From assembly GCF_028275055.1 (NCBI RefSeq), contig NZ_JAQCNJ010000025.1, positions 18,011-82,010 of the forward strand: DNA of 64,000 bases, written 5' to 3'. This stretch comes from Haloplanus sp. (GTDB lineage Archaea; Halobacteriota; Halobacteria; Halobacteriales; Haloferacaceae). The position numbers and the translations under genes were made by a program. Positions 17,414 to 25,318 of the stretch are shown here, piece by piece. The notes below the pieces were generated by a model, which was not told where the DNA came from, did no database searches, and saw only the letters and a program-made list of their open reading frames with translations. Every line of letters begins with the position of its first letter. Position 1 is the stretch's first letter.

Positions 17414-17641
17414 TTCGGTTACACCAGAATGGGACAGGGGTTCGGCAAGGGTCGAGCCGTCCCGTCGGGGGTGACGACCGCTACCGACGGTATAAACTGT
17501 TTGAACCATTCTGTGTCGGTTGTAAAACGAGGTGAACGACACGACCGATTCCGCTGGGGGTTCGAACACACCTGAAGCCAGTCCAACGATTTGACCGTTA
17601 TATGAACGTGGAGTGGAAAGGGGCGGGTGGAGCCAGTCATC

Positions 17642-17899
17642 ATGTCCGTCCCCGAGTCCACCGCCGTTGCACGCACCGCCGTTGAGTCGCTCTCGGTCCC
17701 CACGGTCCTCCGGCGGGCCGCGTCGCTTGCGGCGCGGGCCGTTCGCTTCGTCGCGTTCTGGCTGGCGGCGCTTCTCCCGTTCAGTTATCTCCCCCTGCTG
17801 GCGACGGGACTGGCCGCCACACACCAGTTCGCCTTCGGCGGACTGGTCGGTCTCAACGCCGTCGCGTTCGTGATGGGGCACTCACACAACACGGAGTGA
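17642..17899 (+). CDS. Small haloarchaeal membrane protein
   Basis: An 85-residue protein (MSVPESTAVARTAVESLSVP) with hydrophobic stretches RFVAFWLAALLPFSYLPLLATGL and FGGLVGLNAVAFVMGHSHNTE, likely two membrane helices with the His-rich end short. I do not recognise the family; short proteins of this look are frequent in haloarchaea. A TATA-like GTTATATG lies about 42 bases upstream and a weak GGTGGAG follows, so the message may have a short leader. It precedes hisD by 89 bases. Function unknown. Confidence 0.65.
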   Translation: MSVPESTAVARTAVESLSVPTVLRRAASLAARAVRFVAFWLAALLPFSYLPLLATGLAATHQFAFGGLVGLNAVAFVMGHSHNTE

Positions 17900-17988
17900 G
17901 CCGCGGTGGGGCAGACCCGGTGATGGACTCGACTCCCGTGGGCGGGCGGACCGGAATCCCTTTTCGACCGCCGGCGTAACCCGACGAC

Positions 17989-19257
17989 ATGGAAGTACGC
18001 GAAATCGAAGCGCTCGGGCCCGAAGAGCGCGCCGCGCTGTTCGGCCGCGACGCCGGCGTCGAGGAGGTCCGGAACGACGTCCGCAGGATCGTCGGTCGGG
18101 TTCGGGACGAGGGTGACGTGGCGGTACGGGAGTTCTGTCGCGAGTTCGACGGCGTCGAGGTCGGGAACATAGACGTGACCGACGCGGCCGAACGGGCCCA
18201 CGAACGCGTCGACGACGACCTGCTGGACGCGATCCGGGCGGCCGCGGACAACGTCCGCGAGTTCCACGAGAAACAACTGCCCGCGGACTGGCGTGAGGAC
18301 TTCGACGGGCGGGAACTCGGGCGACGATTTCGGCCGCTTGAACGGGTCGGCGTCTACGTCCCCGGCGGCGCGGCCGCCTACCCGTCGAGTGCGCTGATGG
18401 GGGTCGTCCCCGCGACGGTGGCTGGCGTCGGCCACGTCGCCGTCGCCACCCCACCCGCCGAGGAGATGAACGACGCGACACTCGCGGCTATCCACGAGGC
18501 GGGAGCGGACGTCGTCTACAGCATCGGGGGAGCACAGGGTGTCGCCGCACTGGCATACGGCACCGAAACCGTCGACGCCGTCCAGAAGATCGTCGGGCCG
18601 GGCAACCGGTGGGTGACCGCCGCCAAGGCCGAGGTGCGGGGTAATGTCGATATCGACTTTCTCGCCGGACCGAGCGAGGTGCTCGTCATCGCGGATGAGA
18701 CGGCGGATCCCGCGTTCGTCGCCGCGGAGCTGCTCGCACAGGCCGAACACGACCCCCACGCGTCGGTCGTCGCGGTGACCGCCGATCCGGCCCTCGCCGA
18801 CGCGGTGGCCGAGGCGGTCGACGACCAACTGCCGGACTGCGGGCGCCGCGAGACGGTCGAGGCCGCCCTCAACAACGATGCCAGCGGAGTTCTTCTCGCG
18901 CGGTCGATGTCCGAGGCGGTGCTGTTCGCCGAGGAGTACGCGGCCGAACACCTCTCGATCCAAGCCGAGGACGACGAGGCGGTACTCGATCGCATCGACA
19001 GCGCCGGAAGCGTCTTTCTCGGGCCGTACACACCGGTTGCGGCGGGGGACTACGCCTCCGGCACCAACCACGTCCTGCCGACTGGCGGCGGGGCGAGGCG
19101 CTTTGGCGGGCTGTCCGCCGAGACGTTTCTCCGGTCGACAACGGTCCAGCGTCTCGACAAAGAGGCCCTCACCGACCTCTCGGAGACGATCACGACCCTC
19201 GCGGGGGCGGAAGGACTCGACGCACACGCCGAGAGCGTTCGTCGGCGTTTCGAGTAG
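17989..19257 (+). CDS. hisD: Histidinol dehydrogenase
   Basis: A 422-residue zinc enzyme catalysing the last two oxidations of histidine biosynthesis, L-histidinol to L-histidine with NAD+. Recognisable blocks are YVPGGAAAYPSSALMGVVPATVAGV, YSIGGAQGVAALAYGTETVDAVQKIVGPGNRWVTAAKAEV, IDFLAGPSEVLVIAD, LLAQAEHDPHAS and the C-terminal GTNHVLPTGGGARRFGGLSAETFLRSTTVQRLDKE, including the zinc-ligating Gln/His and Asp. Full length. Other his genes are not in the window, as is usual for haloarchaea, whose histidine genes are scattered. Confidence 0.96.
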   Translation: MEVREIEALGPEERAALFGRDAGVEEVRNDVRRIVGRVRDEGDVAVREFCREFDGVEVGNIDVTDAAERAHERVDDDLLDAIRAAADNVREFHEKQLPADWREDFDGRELGRRFRPLERVGVYVPGGAAAYPSSALMGVVPATVAGVGHVAVATPPAEEMNDATLAAIHEAGADVVYSIGGAQGVAALAYGTETVDAVQKIVGPGNRWVTAAKAEVRGNVDIDFLAGPSEVLVIADETADPAFVAAELLAQAEHDPHASVVAVTADPALADAVAEAVDDQLPDCGRRETVEAALNNDASGVLLARSMSEAVLFAEEYAAEHLSIQAEDDEAVLDRIDSAGSVFLGPYTPVAAGDYASGTNHVLPTGGGARRFGGLSAETFLRSTTVQRLDKEALTDLSETITTLAGAEGLDAHAESVRRRFE

Positions 19258-19262
19258 CCGGC

Positions 19263-19280
19263 GTAACGACGAGTCGTTAC
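19263..19280. promoter_or_regulatory. 18-base palindrome between hisD and iscA-like gene
   Basis: GTAACGACGAGTCGTTAC is a perfect inverted repeat with 8-base arms around GA. It starts five bases after the hisD stop and lies about 45 bases before the Fe-S gene start, so it could be an operator for the latter or a transcript-end stem. A weaker repeat AGGGT...ACCCT follows at about 19294-19312, within the promoter region. Confidence 0.4.
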
Positions 19281-19324
19281 ATCCTCCCGTCAGGGTTAAC
19301 ACGCTTGACCCTGTAACCACGTTT

Positions 19325-19690
19325 ATGAGCACCGAAACCGTGGACGGGACGACCGACCGGGTCGTCGAAATCACCCCCGACGCGGCGGATCAAGCGTTGT
19401 CGCTGATGGACCGGGAGGGGATGGACTCGGACATCGGCGGACTGCGCCTGTTCGTCCAACAGGGTGGCTGTGCCGGACTCTCGTACGGAATGCGATTCGA
19501 CGACGAACCGGAAGACGATGATATGATAATCGAAGCACACGACCTCCGAGTGTTCGTCGACCCGGCCAGTGCCGACTACATCGGCGGATCGGTGCTTGAC
19601 TTCGAGTCGGGGTTACAGGCCGAGGGATTTCACGTTGAGAACCCGAACGTCGTCTCCGAGTGTGGCTGTGGCGAGTCCTTCCGGACCTGA
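19325..19690 (+). CDS. A-type iron-sulfur cluster carrier (IscA/ErpA family)
   Basis: A 121-residue A-type scaffold/carrier protein that delivers Fe-S clusters to target enzymes. The family core is complete: VVEITPDAADQALSLMDREGM, then LRLFVQQGGCAGLSYGMRFDDEP with the first ligand Cys, LRVFVDPASADYIGGSVLDFESGLQAEGFHVENPN, and the C-terminal CGCGESF ligand pair. The ORF track merged it with a long upstream frame; ATG 19325 (MSTETVDGTTD) is clearly the start. It is not next to sufBCD or nifU-like genes in this window. Confidence 0.93.
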   Translation: MSTETVDGTTDRVVEITPDAADQALSLMDREGMDSDIGGLRLFVQQGGCAGLSYGMRFDDEPEDDDMIIEAHDLRVFVDPASADYIGGSVLDFESGLQAEGFHVENPNVVSECGCGESFRT

Positions 19691-19966
19691 CGTGTCGCCC
19701 GGGGAGTATACCACACCGGCCGACACAGTCGTCTACGTCCACCGCGATGTCGCGAGCGTGGCCCCGAGGCCGAGTTTTCTCACCGTATCGGAGTGACCGA
19801 TAGGGCCGCCGTAGCGGGTGCGGGACGTTCGACAACGCGGGTAACGCGACGGGTCACGTCAAATGCACTCCGTGGCACCCATCCGAATCCGGACCGCTGG
19901 GACGCGGCGCACGAGTAATGAGAGTGTGGTAACACTTATCATCCGACACCCCGTATATGACGATAC

Positions 19967-20299
19967 ATGGCCCCTGTTACCATGCCACCCATAGAGGAGG
20001 CACGAGACATCTTCCGGCGCCTTGGCTACTCGGTCAAGGACGACGGGGGCGAACTCCGTGCCGAGCGAAAATGGCGGACCGTCCACGTGACCGCACTCGA
20101 CGCCGATGAAGCGTCGTCGCCCCGAACACTCCGGGCCGACGGAGGGCGAGCGGAGTATCGGCTCCGATGTTTCGTCACGTGGATGACCGCTGCAGGGGAC
20201 CTGCGAGACCGTCTCAGCCGTCTCGATCCGGCGTACGAGTGGGCGGTCATCGGCGTCGAGGACGACGGCTACGAGGTTGTCGACAGCGTGGTCGCCTGA
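19967..20299 (+). CDS. Conserved haloarchaeal protein, DUF7116-like
   Basis: A 110-residue soluble protein starting MAPVTMPPIEEARDIFRRLGYSVKDDGGELRAERKWRTVHVT, with a small alpha/beta look and C-terminal YEWAVIGVEDDGYEVVDSVVA. From memory it resembles a haloarchaeal-only family now called DUF7116; this is not verified here. No catalytic motif is visible. ATG 19967 is supported by CACTTATCATC, an AT-rich box about 29 bases upstream. The 276-base gap before it shows nothing else. Confidence 0.7.
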   Translation: MAPVTMPPIEEARDIFRRLGYSVKDDGGELRAERKWRTVHVTALDADEASSPRTLRADGGRAEYRLRCFVTWMTAAGDLRDRLSRLDPAYEWAVIGVEDDGYEVVDSVVA

Positions 20300-20386
20300 G
20301 CCCGCGACAGCGTGATCGCCCGAGAACAACGGTATTACCCACCGTTCCTCCACGAGTTCACCTACCGAGCGGTCCCGACGTAACGT

Positions 20387-20935
20387 ATGCTCGACGTGTT
20401 ACAGTCGTCGCTCGTCCGGGGTGTGTTCGCCGACTTCCTGAGTCGACTGGTCGACGCCGTGCCGACGCTTATCACGGGCGTTGTCTTTCTCGTGTCGGCG
20501 GCGCTCCTCGTCAAACTCGTTTTGGCCGTCCTGAAGACGGCGCTCGCCCGAGCGATGGCCGGGGAATCGCCCGTCTACCGCCGGTTTATATCGACAGTCG
20601 TCGCGGGCTCTCTCTGGTTCGGAGTCGGGCTTTCGACGCTTTCGGTGGTCGGTCTCGACGGCATTGCGACGTCGCTGGGGACCGCCGCCGGCTTTCTCGC
20701 CCTCGGTGTCTCATATGCGACCAGCGAGATGATTGCGGACGCGGTGGCCGGGGTGTATCTCCTGCGGGACCCCGATTTCGAGGCCGGCGACCGCATCCGC
20801 GTCGACAGCATGGAGGGTATCGTCGAATCGATCGAACTCCGGAAGACCCGGTTCAGCGTCAAGGGCGACACCGTCGTCCGCGGGAACGCCGACATCGAAG
20901 CCGGGTGGACGAAGGTCGGCACCGAGAAGGCGTGA
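20387..20935 (+). CDS. Minimal MscS-family mechanosensitive channel
   Basis: A 182-residue member of the small-conductance mechanosensitive channel family, which releases solutes upon hypo-osmotic shock. Two N-terminal helices (LITGVVFLVSAALLVKLVLAVL and FISTVVAGSLWFGVGLSTLSVV) precede the pore-lining TM3 with its Gly/Ala pattern, GIATSLGTAAGFLALGVSYATSEMIADAVAGVYLLRDPDFEAGDRIRV, and the beta-domain ending VVRGNADIEAGW. Canonical MscS is about 286 residues; the C-terminal alpha-beta vestibule is absent here. The frame is intact, so the short form is natural rather than truncated by mutation. Confidence 0.88.
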   Translation: MLDVLQSSLVRGVFADFLSRLVDAVPTLITGVVFLVSAALLVKLVLAVLKTALARAMAGESPVYRRFISTVVAGSLWFGVGLSTLSVVGLDGIATSLGTAAGFLALGVSYATSEMIADAVAGVYLLRDPDFEAGDRIRVDSMEGIVESIELRKTRFSVKGDTVVRGNADIEAGWTKVGTEKA

Positions 20936-20956
20936 GTCCTGTTTTCACGCCGTCCG

Positions 20957-20968
20957 GATAACTTATGC
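20957..20968 (+). promoter_or_regulatory. TATA element for the 20992 membrane protein
   Basis: GGATAACTTATG is centred about 29 bases before ATG 20992. It supports that start over the in-frame ATG at 20965, which falls inside the box. Confidence 0.5.
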
Positions 20969-20991
20969 CCGGTGGCCACGGACATGATCGT

Positions 20992-21942
20992 ATGTTCGTT
21001 GGCCACGCCGCTCTGGCCTTTGCCCTCGTGGCCAGCGTCGCACTCGCCAGCGGGTGGGACGCCGACCGGGTGTTCGCCGTTGGCTTTCTCGCGGCCGGGT
21101 TTGCCACACTCCCCGACGTCGATATGGCGTACGCCGTCGTCGGTGTTGCGGGTGTCGTAGGCGGCGACAGCCTGACGCTTGCGAGTGCGTTCTGGTCGAC
21201 CGGGAACCTCGTCCATCGCGCCGTGACACATTCGCTCGTCCTAGCAGGGCCGGTTGCCCTGCTTGCCGCGCTCCGAACCGCCGCCGCCCATCGCGTTCGG
21301 TGGCTCTCGGTCCCGCTCGCGGTTCTCGTGGTCGGCGCCGTCGGCGCCGTCAGCGGGGCGCTCGGAACCATGGTGACGCTCCTGTTCGTTCTCGGTGCTG
21401 TCGCCCTCGGCGAGGTCGTCGCCCGTCACACGAGCCTCGGCATCCGGCACGTCTTCGTCGCCGGACTGGTCGGCCTCCTCTCCCACCCGTTCGGCGACCT
21501 CCTCACCGGAGAGCCGCCGGCCATGTTCTACCCGATCGATGTGACGCTCGTTGGGGAGCGCCTCGCCCTCTCGGCCGACCCGACCCTCCATCTCCTCGGC
21601 GCGTTCGGCGTCGAACTCGTGACGATTTGGGCGGCCGTGATCGTCGGCTGTGCCGTTGCCGGCCTTCGACCGACGACCGCAATCAGACCGCGGGCGACGC
21701 TCGGCGCGGGCTACGCGGCGAGCATCGTTCTCATCCCGGCCCCGACACTCGACCTCTCGTACCCGTTCGTGTTCACCGTGCTCTGTGTCGGTGCCCTCGG
21801 TCTCCGCCCACGGATCCGGTTCGAGAACGCCCGCCGACCGACGATCGAATCGCCAGGCTGGCTCCCAGCACTCGTCACCGGCCTGTCGGCCATCACGGTC
21901 GCGTGGCTCGCGTACGGCCTCGTCTACGTGGTCGTTGGCTGA
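20992..21942 (+). CDS. Membrane-bound metal-dependent hydrolase-like protein (DUF457/YdjM type)
   Basis: A 316-residue polytopic membrane protein. The N-terminus MFVGHAALAFALVASVALAS, the motif FATLPDVDMAYAVVG and TGNLVHRAVTHSLVL match the YdjM/DUF457 family, in which conserved His and Asp residues (GHAALAF, LPDVD, HRAVTHS, LLSHPFGDLLT) probably bind a metal ion at the membrane. The biochemical role of the family is poorly known; phospholipid or lipid hydrolysis has been suggested. It converges on idsA eight bases downstream. A second, shorter member lies at 62413..62943. Confidence 0.82.
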   Translation: MFVGHAALAFALVASVALASGWDADRVFAVGFLAAGFATLPDVDMAYAVVGVAGVVGGDSLTLASAFWSTGNLVHRAVTHSLVLAGPVALLAALRTAAAHRVRWLSVPLAVLVVGAVGAVSGALGTMVTLLFVLGAVALGEVVARHTSLGIRHVFVAGLVGLLSHPFGDLLTGEPPAMFYPIDVTLVGERLALSADPTLHLLGAFGVELVTIWAAVIVGCAVAGLRPTTAIRPRATLGAGYAASIVLIPAPTLDLSYPFVFTVLCVGALGLRPRIRFENARRPTIESPGWLPALVTGLSAITVAWLAYGLVYVVVG

Positions 21943-21950
21943 AAGAGCGC

Positions 21951-22997
21951 TCAGTAGCCCCGGGAGATGAGGTACTCGGCGATGTCTTCGAGCATCGACC
22001 GGGCCTCGTTGTCCGGGAGCGCCTTGAGATCCGACTTACTCCGCTCGACGAGCGATCGGGCCTTCTCGCGGGCGTACTCGATGCTTCCGGCCTGTTCGAG
22101 CGTTCCGACCGCGGCCTCAACGGCTTCGTCGGTCAGCGACGTGGCGTCGTCGGCGTCGACGAGGCCGTCGACATCGACGCCCTGCTGGCGAGCGTGGAGC
22201 GTAATGAGCGTCTCTTTGTTTTCGACGAGGTCGGAGCCACGTTGCTTGCCGAGATGCTCCGACGGGACCGTCAGGTCGAGCACGTCGTCTTGGATCTGGA
22301 AGGCCGATCCCGAGTGGATGCCGTAGTCATAAAGCGCGTCCACCACGTCGTCGTCGGCGTCGAGCAGGATCGCTGGCGTCGCGGCGGCGTCGCCGTACAG
22401 CACCGCGGTCTTTGACTCGACCATCTCCAAATACTCCTCGGGAAGCACCGTTTTCCGGTGTTCGAACTCGACGTCGAGGGCCTGTCCCTCACAGATACGG
22501 GTGCAGGTGTTCGCGAGCATCCGCATCGCCTCAAGCCCGTTCGCGGGGGCGGCTCCCGTCTCGGCCATGATCTCGAAGGCGGTGGAGTAGAGCGTATCCC
22601 CCGCCAGAATGGCGGTATCGACATCGTATGCCTCGTGGACAGCGGGAACGCCCCGGCGGAGGGGGTCGTCGTCCATGATATCGTCGTGAATGAGCGTAAA
22701 GGACTGAATGATCTCGAGGCTTACAGCCCCGGCCATCACGTCCACCTTGACGCCGTCGGCGGTGGGAAACGCCCGGTAGTCGACGGAGAGCGGCGGCACG
22801 TCCGCGACAGCCTCGGCGGCCAAAAGCGAGACGGTCGGCCGGAGACGCTTGCCACCCGCCTTCAGCAGGTAGCGTGAGGCCTCGTACAGCCGTTCGGGTG
22901 CCGCGAGTGGGAGGTCCTCGTCGATTGCCGCGTTGACCTGCCCGCGACGCTCCCGAACCGCCGCGAGCACCCGCTCTTCCGTCGGATCGGTCGTCAT
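21951..22997 (-). CDS. idsA: Geranylgeranyl diphosphate synthase (polyprenyl synthetase)
   Basis: A 348-residue trans-prenyltransferase that makes GGPP, the C20 chain of archaeal membrane lipids, from IPP and allylic diphosphates. The first aspartate-rich motif is in [21 protein letters not shown], with [12 protein letters not shown] upstream, and the second is in [33 protein letters not shown]. Its ATG overlaps the stop of RNase J by four bases (ATGA), so the two are translated from one message with probable coupling. Full length with an intact C-terminus. Chain length beyond C20 cannot be excluded from sequence. Confidence 0.94.
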   Translation of the reverse strand: MTTDPTEERVLAAVRERRGQVNAAIDEDLPLAAPERLYEASRYLLKAGGKRLRPTVSLLAAEAVADVPPLSVDYRAFPTADGVKVDVMAGAVSLEIIQSFTLIHDDIMDDDPLRRGVPAVHEAYDVDTAILAGDTLYSTAFEIMAETGAAPANGLEAMRMLANTCTRICEGQALDVEFEHRKTVLPEEYLEMVESKTAVLYGDAAATPAILLDADDDVVDALYDYGIHSGSAFQIQDDVLDLTVPSEHLGKQRGSDLVENKETLITLHARQQGVDVDGLVDADDATSLTDEAVEAAVGTLEQAGSIEYAREKARSLVERSKSDLKALPDNEARSMLEDIAEYLISRGY

Positions 22998-24346
22998 TCC
23001 ACCAGTTGAATCATGTTGCCGTTGCGCGTGATATGCAGGTCACGACCCACGGCGTAGCCCTGTCCCTCCACTAGATCGACGTAGGGCGCGTACCCTTCGA
23101 GGCTTTGGTGGGCGGGAATGACGTGTTGTGGCTGCAACGCCTGCAGCATCTCGTAGTGGCCTTCCTCTCGGAGGTGGCCCGAGACGTGGATGTCGTCGTA
23201 GATGCGCGCGCCCTGCATACGGAGCAGGCGCTCGGACTGGTAGCGCTGTCCCTCGTTGGTCGGCTCCGGAATCACGCGGGCCGAGAACATCACCTTGTCG
23301 CCGTCCTCCAGTTCGTACGGCGTCTCGCCGCGGCCCATCCGCGTCAACATCGCGCGCGGTTCGCCCTGATGGCCCGTCACGATGGGCAGAAAGTTCTCCT
23401 TGCCCTCCTTCATGATCCGTTTGAACGTGCGGTCGACCGACTTGCGGTGGCCGTACATCCCGAGGTCATCGGGGAAATCCACGAAGTCGAGCCGTTCGGC
23501 GGTGCCCGAGTACTTCTCCATCGACCGGCCGAGCAGAACCGGCTGGCGGCCGATGTCCTTTGCGAACTCAACCAGACTGGAAACGCGGGCGATGTGTGAA
23601 CTGAACGTCGTGGCGACGATGCCGCCGTCGTAGTCCTCCACGGAGTACATCGTGTCACGGAGATGTTTGCGTGCGACGGACTCGCTGGGGGTTCGGCCCT
23701 TCCGACCCGCGTTGGTGCAGTCCTCGATGTAACAGAGAACACCCTCGCCCTCGCGACCGATCTCGCGAAACCGCTTCATATCGATCGGGTCGCCGATGAC
23801 CGGTGTGTGGTCCATCCGTTTGTCGAGGCCGTAGACGACCGACCCCTCGGGTGTGTGGAGCACCGGGTTGATGGCGTCGATGATCGAGTGGGTGACGTTG
23901 ACGAACTCGAGATCGACCCTGCCCGAGTCGCCGATAGACATCGTCTCGCCCGCGTCCATCTTGGTCAGATCGTTGTCGACGTTGAACTTGTTCTCGCCGT
24001 CGATCTGTTGTTTCACCAGTTCGATGGTAAACGGCGTCGCGACGATGGGGGCGTCGTAGCGGTGTGCCAGTTTGCTGATCGCGCCGATGTGGTCGAGGTG
24101 ACCGTGGGTCGGGACGATGGCCTGTACGTCGCCTTCGAGATCGCTCATCACCCGGTCGTCGGGGATGGCACCCATGTCGATCAGGTCGAGACTGTGCATC
24201 TGTTCGGTTTCGACGTTGTCGTGGATCAGCACCTGCGAGAGGTTCAGACCCATATCGAAGATAACGACATCGTCGCCGGCACGGACGGCAGTCATCTGCC
24301 GACCGACCGCTTCGTAACCGCCGATTGTTGCGATTTCTATTTCCAT
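22994..24346 (-). CDS. rnj: Ribonuclease J (metallo-beta-lactamase/beta-CASP)
   Basis: A 450-residue 5'-3' exoribonuclease for mRNA decay and rRNA processing. The metallo-beta-lactamase metal motif HGHLDHIGA follows DVQAIVPT near residue 80; beta-CASP motifs include [58 protein letters not shown] and the C-terminal [28 protein letters not shown]. In many haloarchaea this gene sits in a mevalonate/isoprenoid operon; here only idsA follows and a HAD gene lies upstream. ATG 24346 ([18 protein letters not shown]) is the natural archaeal start. Confidence 0.94.
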   Translation of the reverse strand: MEIEIATIGGYEAVGRQMTAVRAGDDVVIFDMGLNLSQVLIHDNVETEQMHSLDLIDMGAIPDDRVMSDLEGDVQAIVPTHGHLDHIGAISKLAHRYDAPIVATPFTIELVKQQIDGENKFNVDNDLTKMDAGETMSIGDSGRVDLEFVNVTHSIIDAINPVLHTPEGSVVYGLDKRMDHTPVIGDPIDMKRFREIGREGEGVLCYIEDCTNAGRKGRTPSESVARKHLRDTMYSVEDYDGGIVATTFSSHIARVSSLVEFAKDIGRQPVLLGRSMEKYSGTAERLDFVDFPDDLGMYGHRKSVDRTFKRIMKEGKENFLPIVTGHQGEPRAMLTRMGRGETPYELEDGDKVMFSARVIPEPTNEGQRYQSERLLRMQGARIYDDIHVSGHLREEGHYEMLQALQPQHVIPAHQSLEGYAPYVDLVEGQGYAVGRDLHITRNGNMIQLVE

Positions 24347-24431
24347 GGTTTTCGGTTCCCGAGCATCGAAACGCCACTAACGTGGCACGCTGCTCATGCA
24401 AATCCCGTCTGGGGGTCACCGGCCCCGGCTG

Positions 24432-24482
24432 CTCACGGCACGTCGGTCGCGCCGGCGCCGGCGTCTCACGGCACGTCGGTCG
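24432..24482. repeat. Two 18-base direct repeats CTCACGGCACGTCGGTCG
   Basis: CTCACGGCACGTCGGTCG occurs identically at 24432-24449 and 24465-24482, 33 bases apart, separated by the GC palindrome CGCCGGCGCCGGCG. Together with the hairpin at 24494 they fill the gap between the HAD gene and rnj. No coding explanation is visible. Confidence 0.6.
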
Positions 24483-24493
24483 TTGGTCCCCGC

Positions 24494-24516
24494 GTGCGAC
24501 ACACCGCGTGTCGCAC
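24494..24516. terminator. Perfect 9-bp hairpin between HAD gene and rnj
   Basis: GTGCGACACACCGCGTGTCGCAC forms a perfect 9-base-pair stem with the loop ACCGC. It is 79 bases downstream of the HAD stop (minus strand), with a T-rich run TTTTTTATT on that strand just before it near 24560. It may mark the 3' end of the HAD message or be a structured leader or regulator site of rnj. Confidence 0.4.
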
Positions 24517-24594
24517 TTACCCGCGGGCTACTGGTACGTCACCGTACGCCCCGGGGTAATAAAAAACTACGTGGGTCCGTCGCGCCGGCGACGG

Positions 24595-25131
24595 CTACAG
24601 ATCGTCGACGAACTCGAAGGCGACGCCGGCGCGGTCGGCGGTGGTCGCGTCACGTTCCGAGTCGCCGACAAACAGCGCCGAGGCGGGATCAACCCCGAGG
24701 CGGTCGAGGGTCGCGAGCAGGGGTTTCGGATCGGGTTTGTGCGTCGGCACCGAATCCCGGCCGACGACCGAACCGACGTGATCAAGAAGGCCGTGGCGGT
24801 CGAGTGCGCGTCTGCAGGCGGTCTCGGCGTTGAGCGAGCAGACGCCGACCGGGACGTCCCGTTTTGCGACCCGGTCGGCAAGGGGGAGCCGAACCGAGCG
24901 CTCGGCCCCGCGGCGCTCGTGGGCCGTGAGCACCGACTCCAGTTCCTCCGCAAGGCCGTGTTCCGGGGCTGTCTCGAACAACGACCAGAGGTCGGCGTCC
25001 GCGGCGTCGACACCCGCGTCGGCGAACACCGCCGTGGCGTCGCGGGCGGCGGCGTCCCAGTTGACCGTCAGCCGAACCAACGTCCCGTCGAGGTCGTACA
25101 CCACAGCCCCGTGGTCGGTACGAGAGGTCAC
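24595..25131 (-). CDS. HAD-superfamily hydrolase (phosphoglycolate-phosphatase-like)
   Basis: A 178-residue haloacid-dehalogenase-type phosphatase. Motif I is AVVYDLDGTLVRL with the nucleophile Asp, the cap region is helical, GVCSLNAETACRRALDRHGL covers motif II, and HKPDPKPLLATLDRLGVDPASALFVGDSERDATTADRAG covers motifs III and IV. It probably dephosphorylates a small metabolite in the cytoplasm; substrate unknown. The ORF track begins at 25260 with a basic, unlike stretch; GTG 25131 (VTSRTDHGAVVYDLDG) is chosen because it immediately precedes motif I, as in relatives. Confidence 0.82.
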   Translation of the reverse strand: MTSRTDHGAVVYDLDGTLVRLTVNWDAAARDATAVFADAGVDAADADLWSLFETAPEHGLAEELESVLTAHERRGAERSVRLPLADRVAKRDVPVGVCSLNAETACRRALDRHGLLDHVGSVVGRDSVPTHKPDPKPLLATLDRLGVDPASALFVGDSERDATTADRAGVAFEFVDDL

Positions 25132-25318
25132 GACCCGAAGGAGGAGCGCCCGGGCAATGTGGGCTTCGGTCGCGGTGGCGGGGCGTGAACACCCGCGTCG
25201 GCGTGGCCCAGTCACCGGTCGTTGGAGTCGGGTGGCCCGGCTGATCGGCCGCCGGTGCAAAGCCGGATCGACCGTGACAGCCAGTGGTATTTTACAACCG
25301 GCCGATATGGATGCGCCT

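Noticed and set aside
17369-17575. 68-residue plus ORF in the gap before 17642
   Set aside because: Non-standard start, no haloarchaeal codon bias and poor composition; the region looks like promoter DNA.
17555-17575. GGGGGTTCGAACAC as a possible tRNA T-arm
   Set aside because: The matching CCCCC strand, acceptor stem and anticodon arm are absent.
24432-24516. Repeats considered as a CRISPR array
   Set aside because: Only two 18-base copies, no further units, no cas genes; spacing and hairpin do not fit an array.
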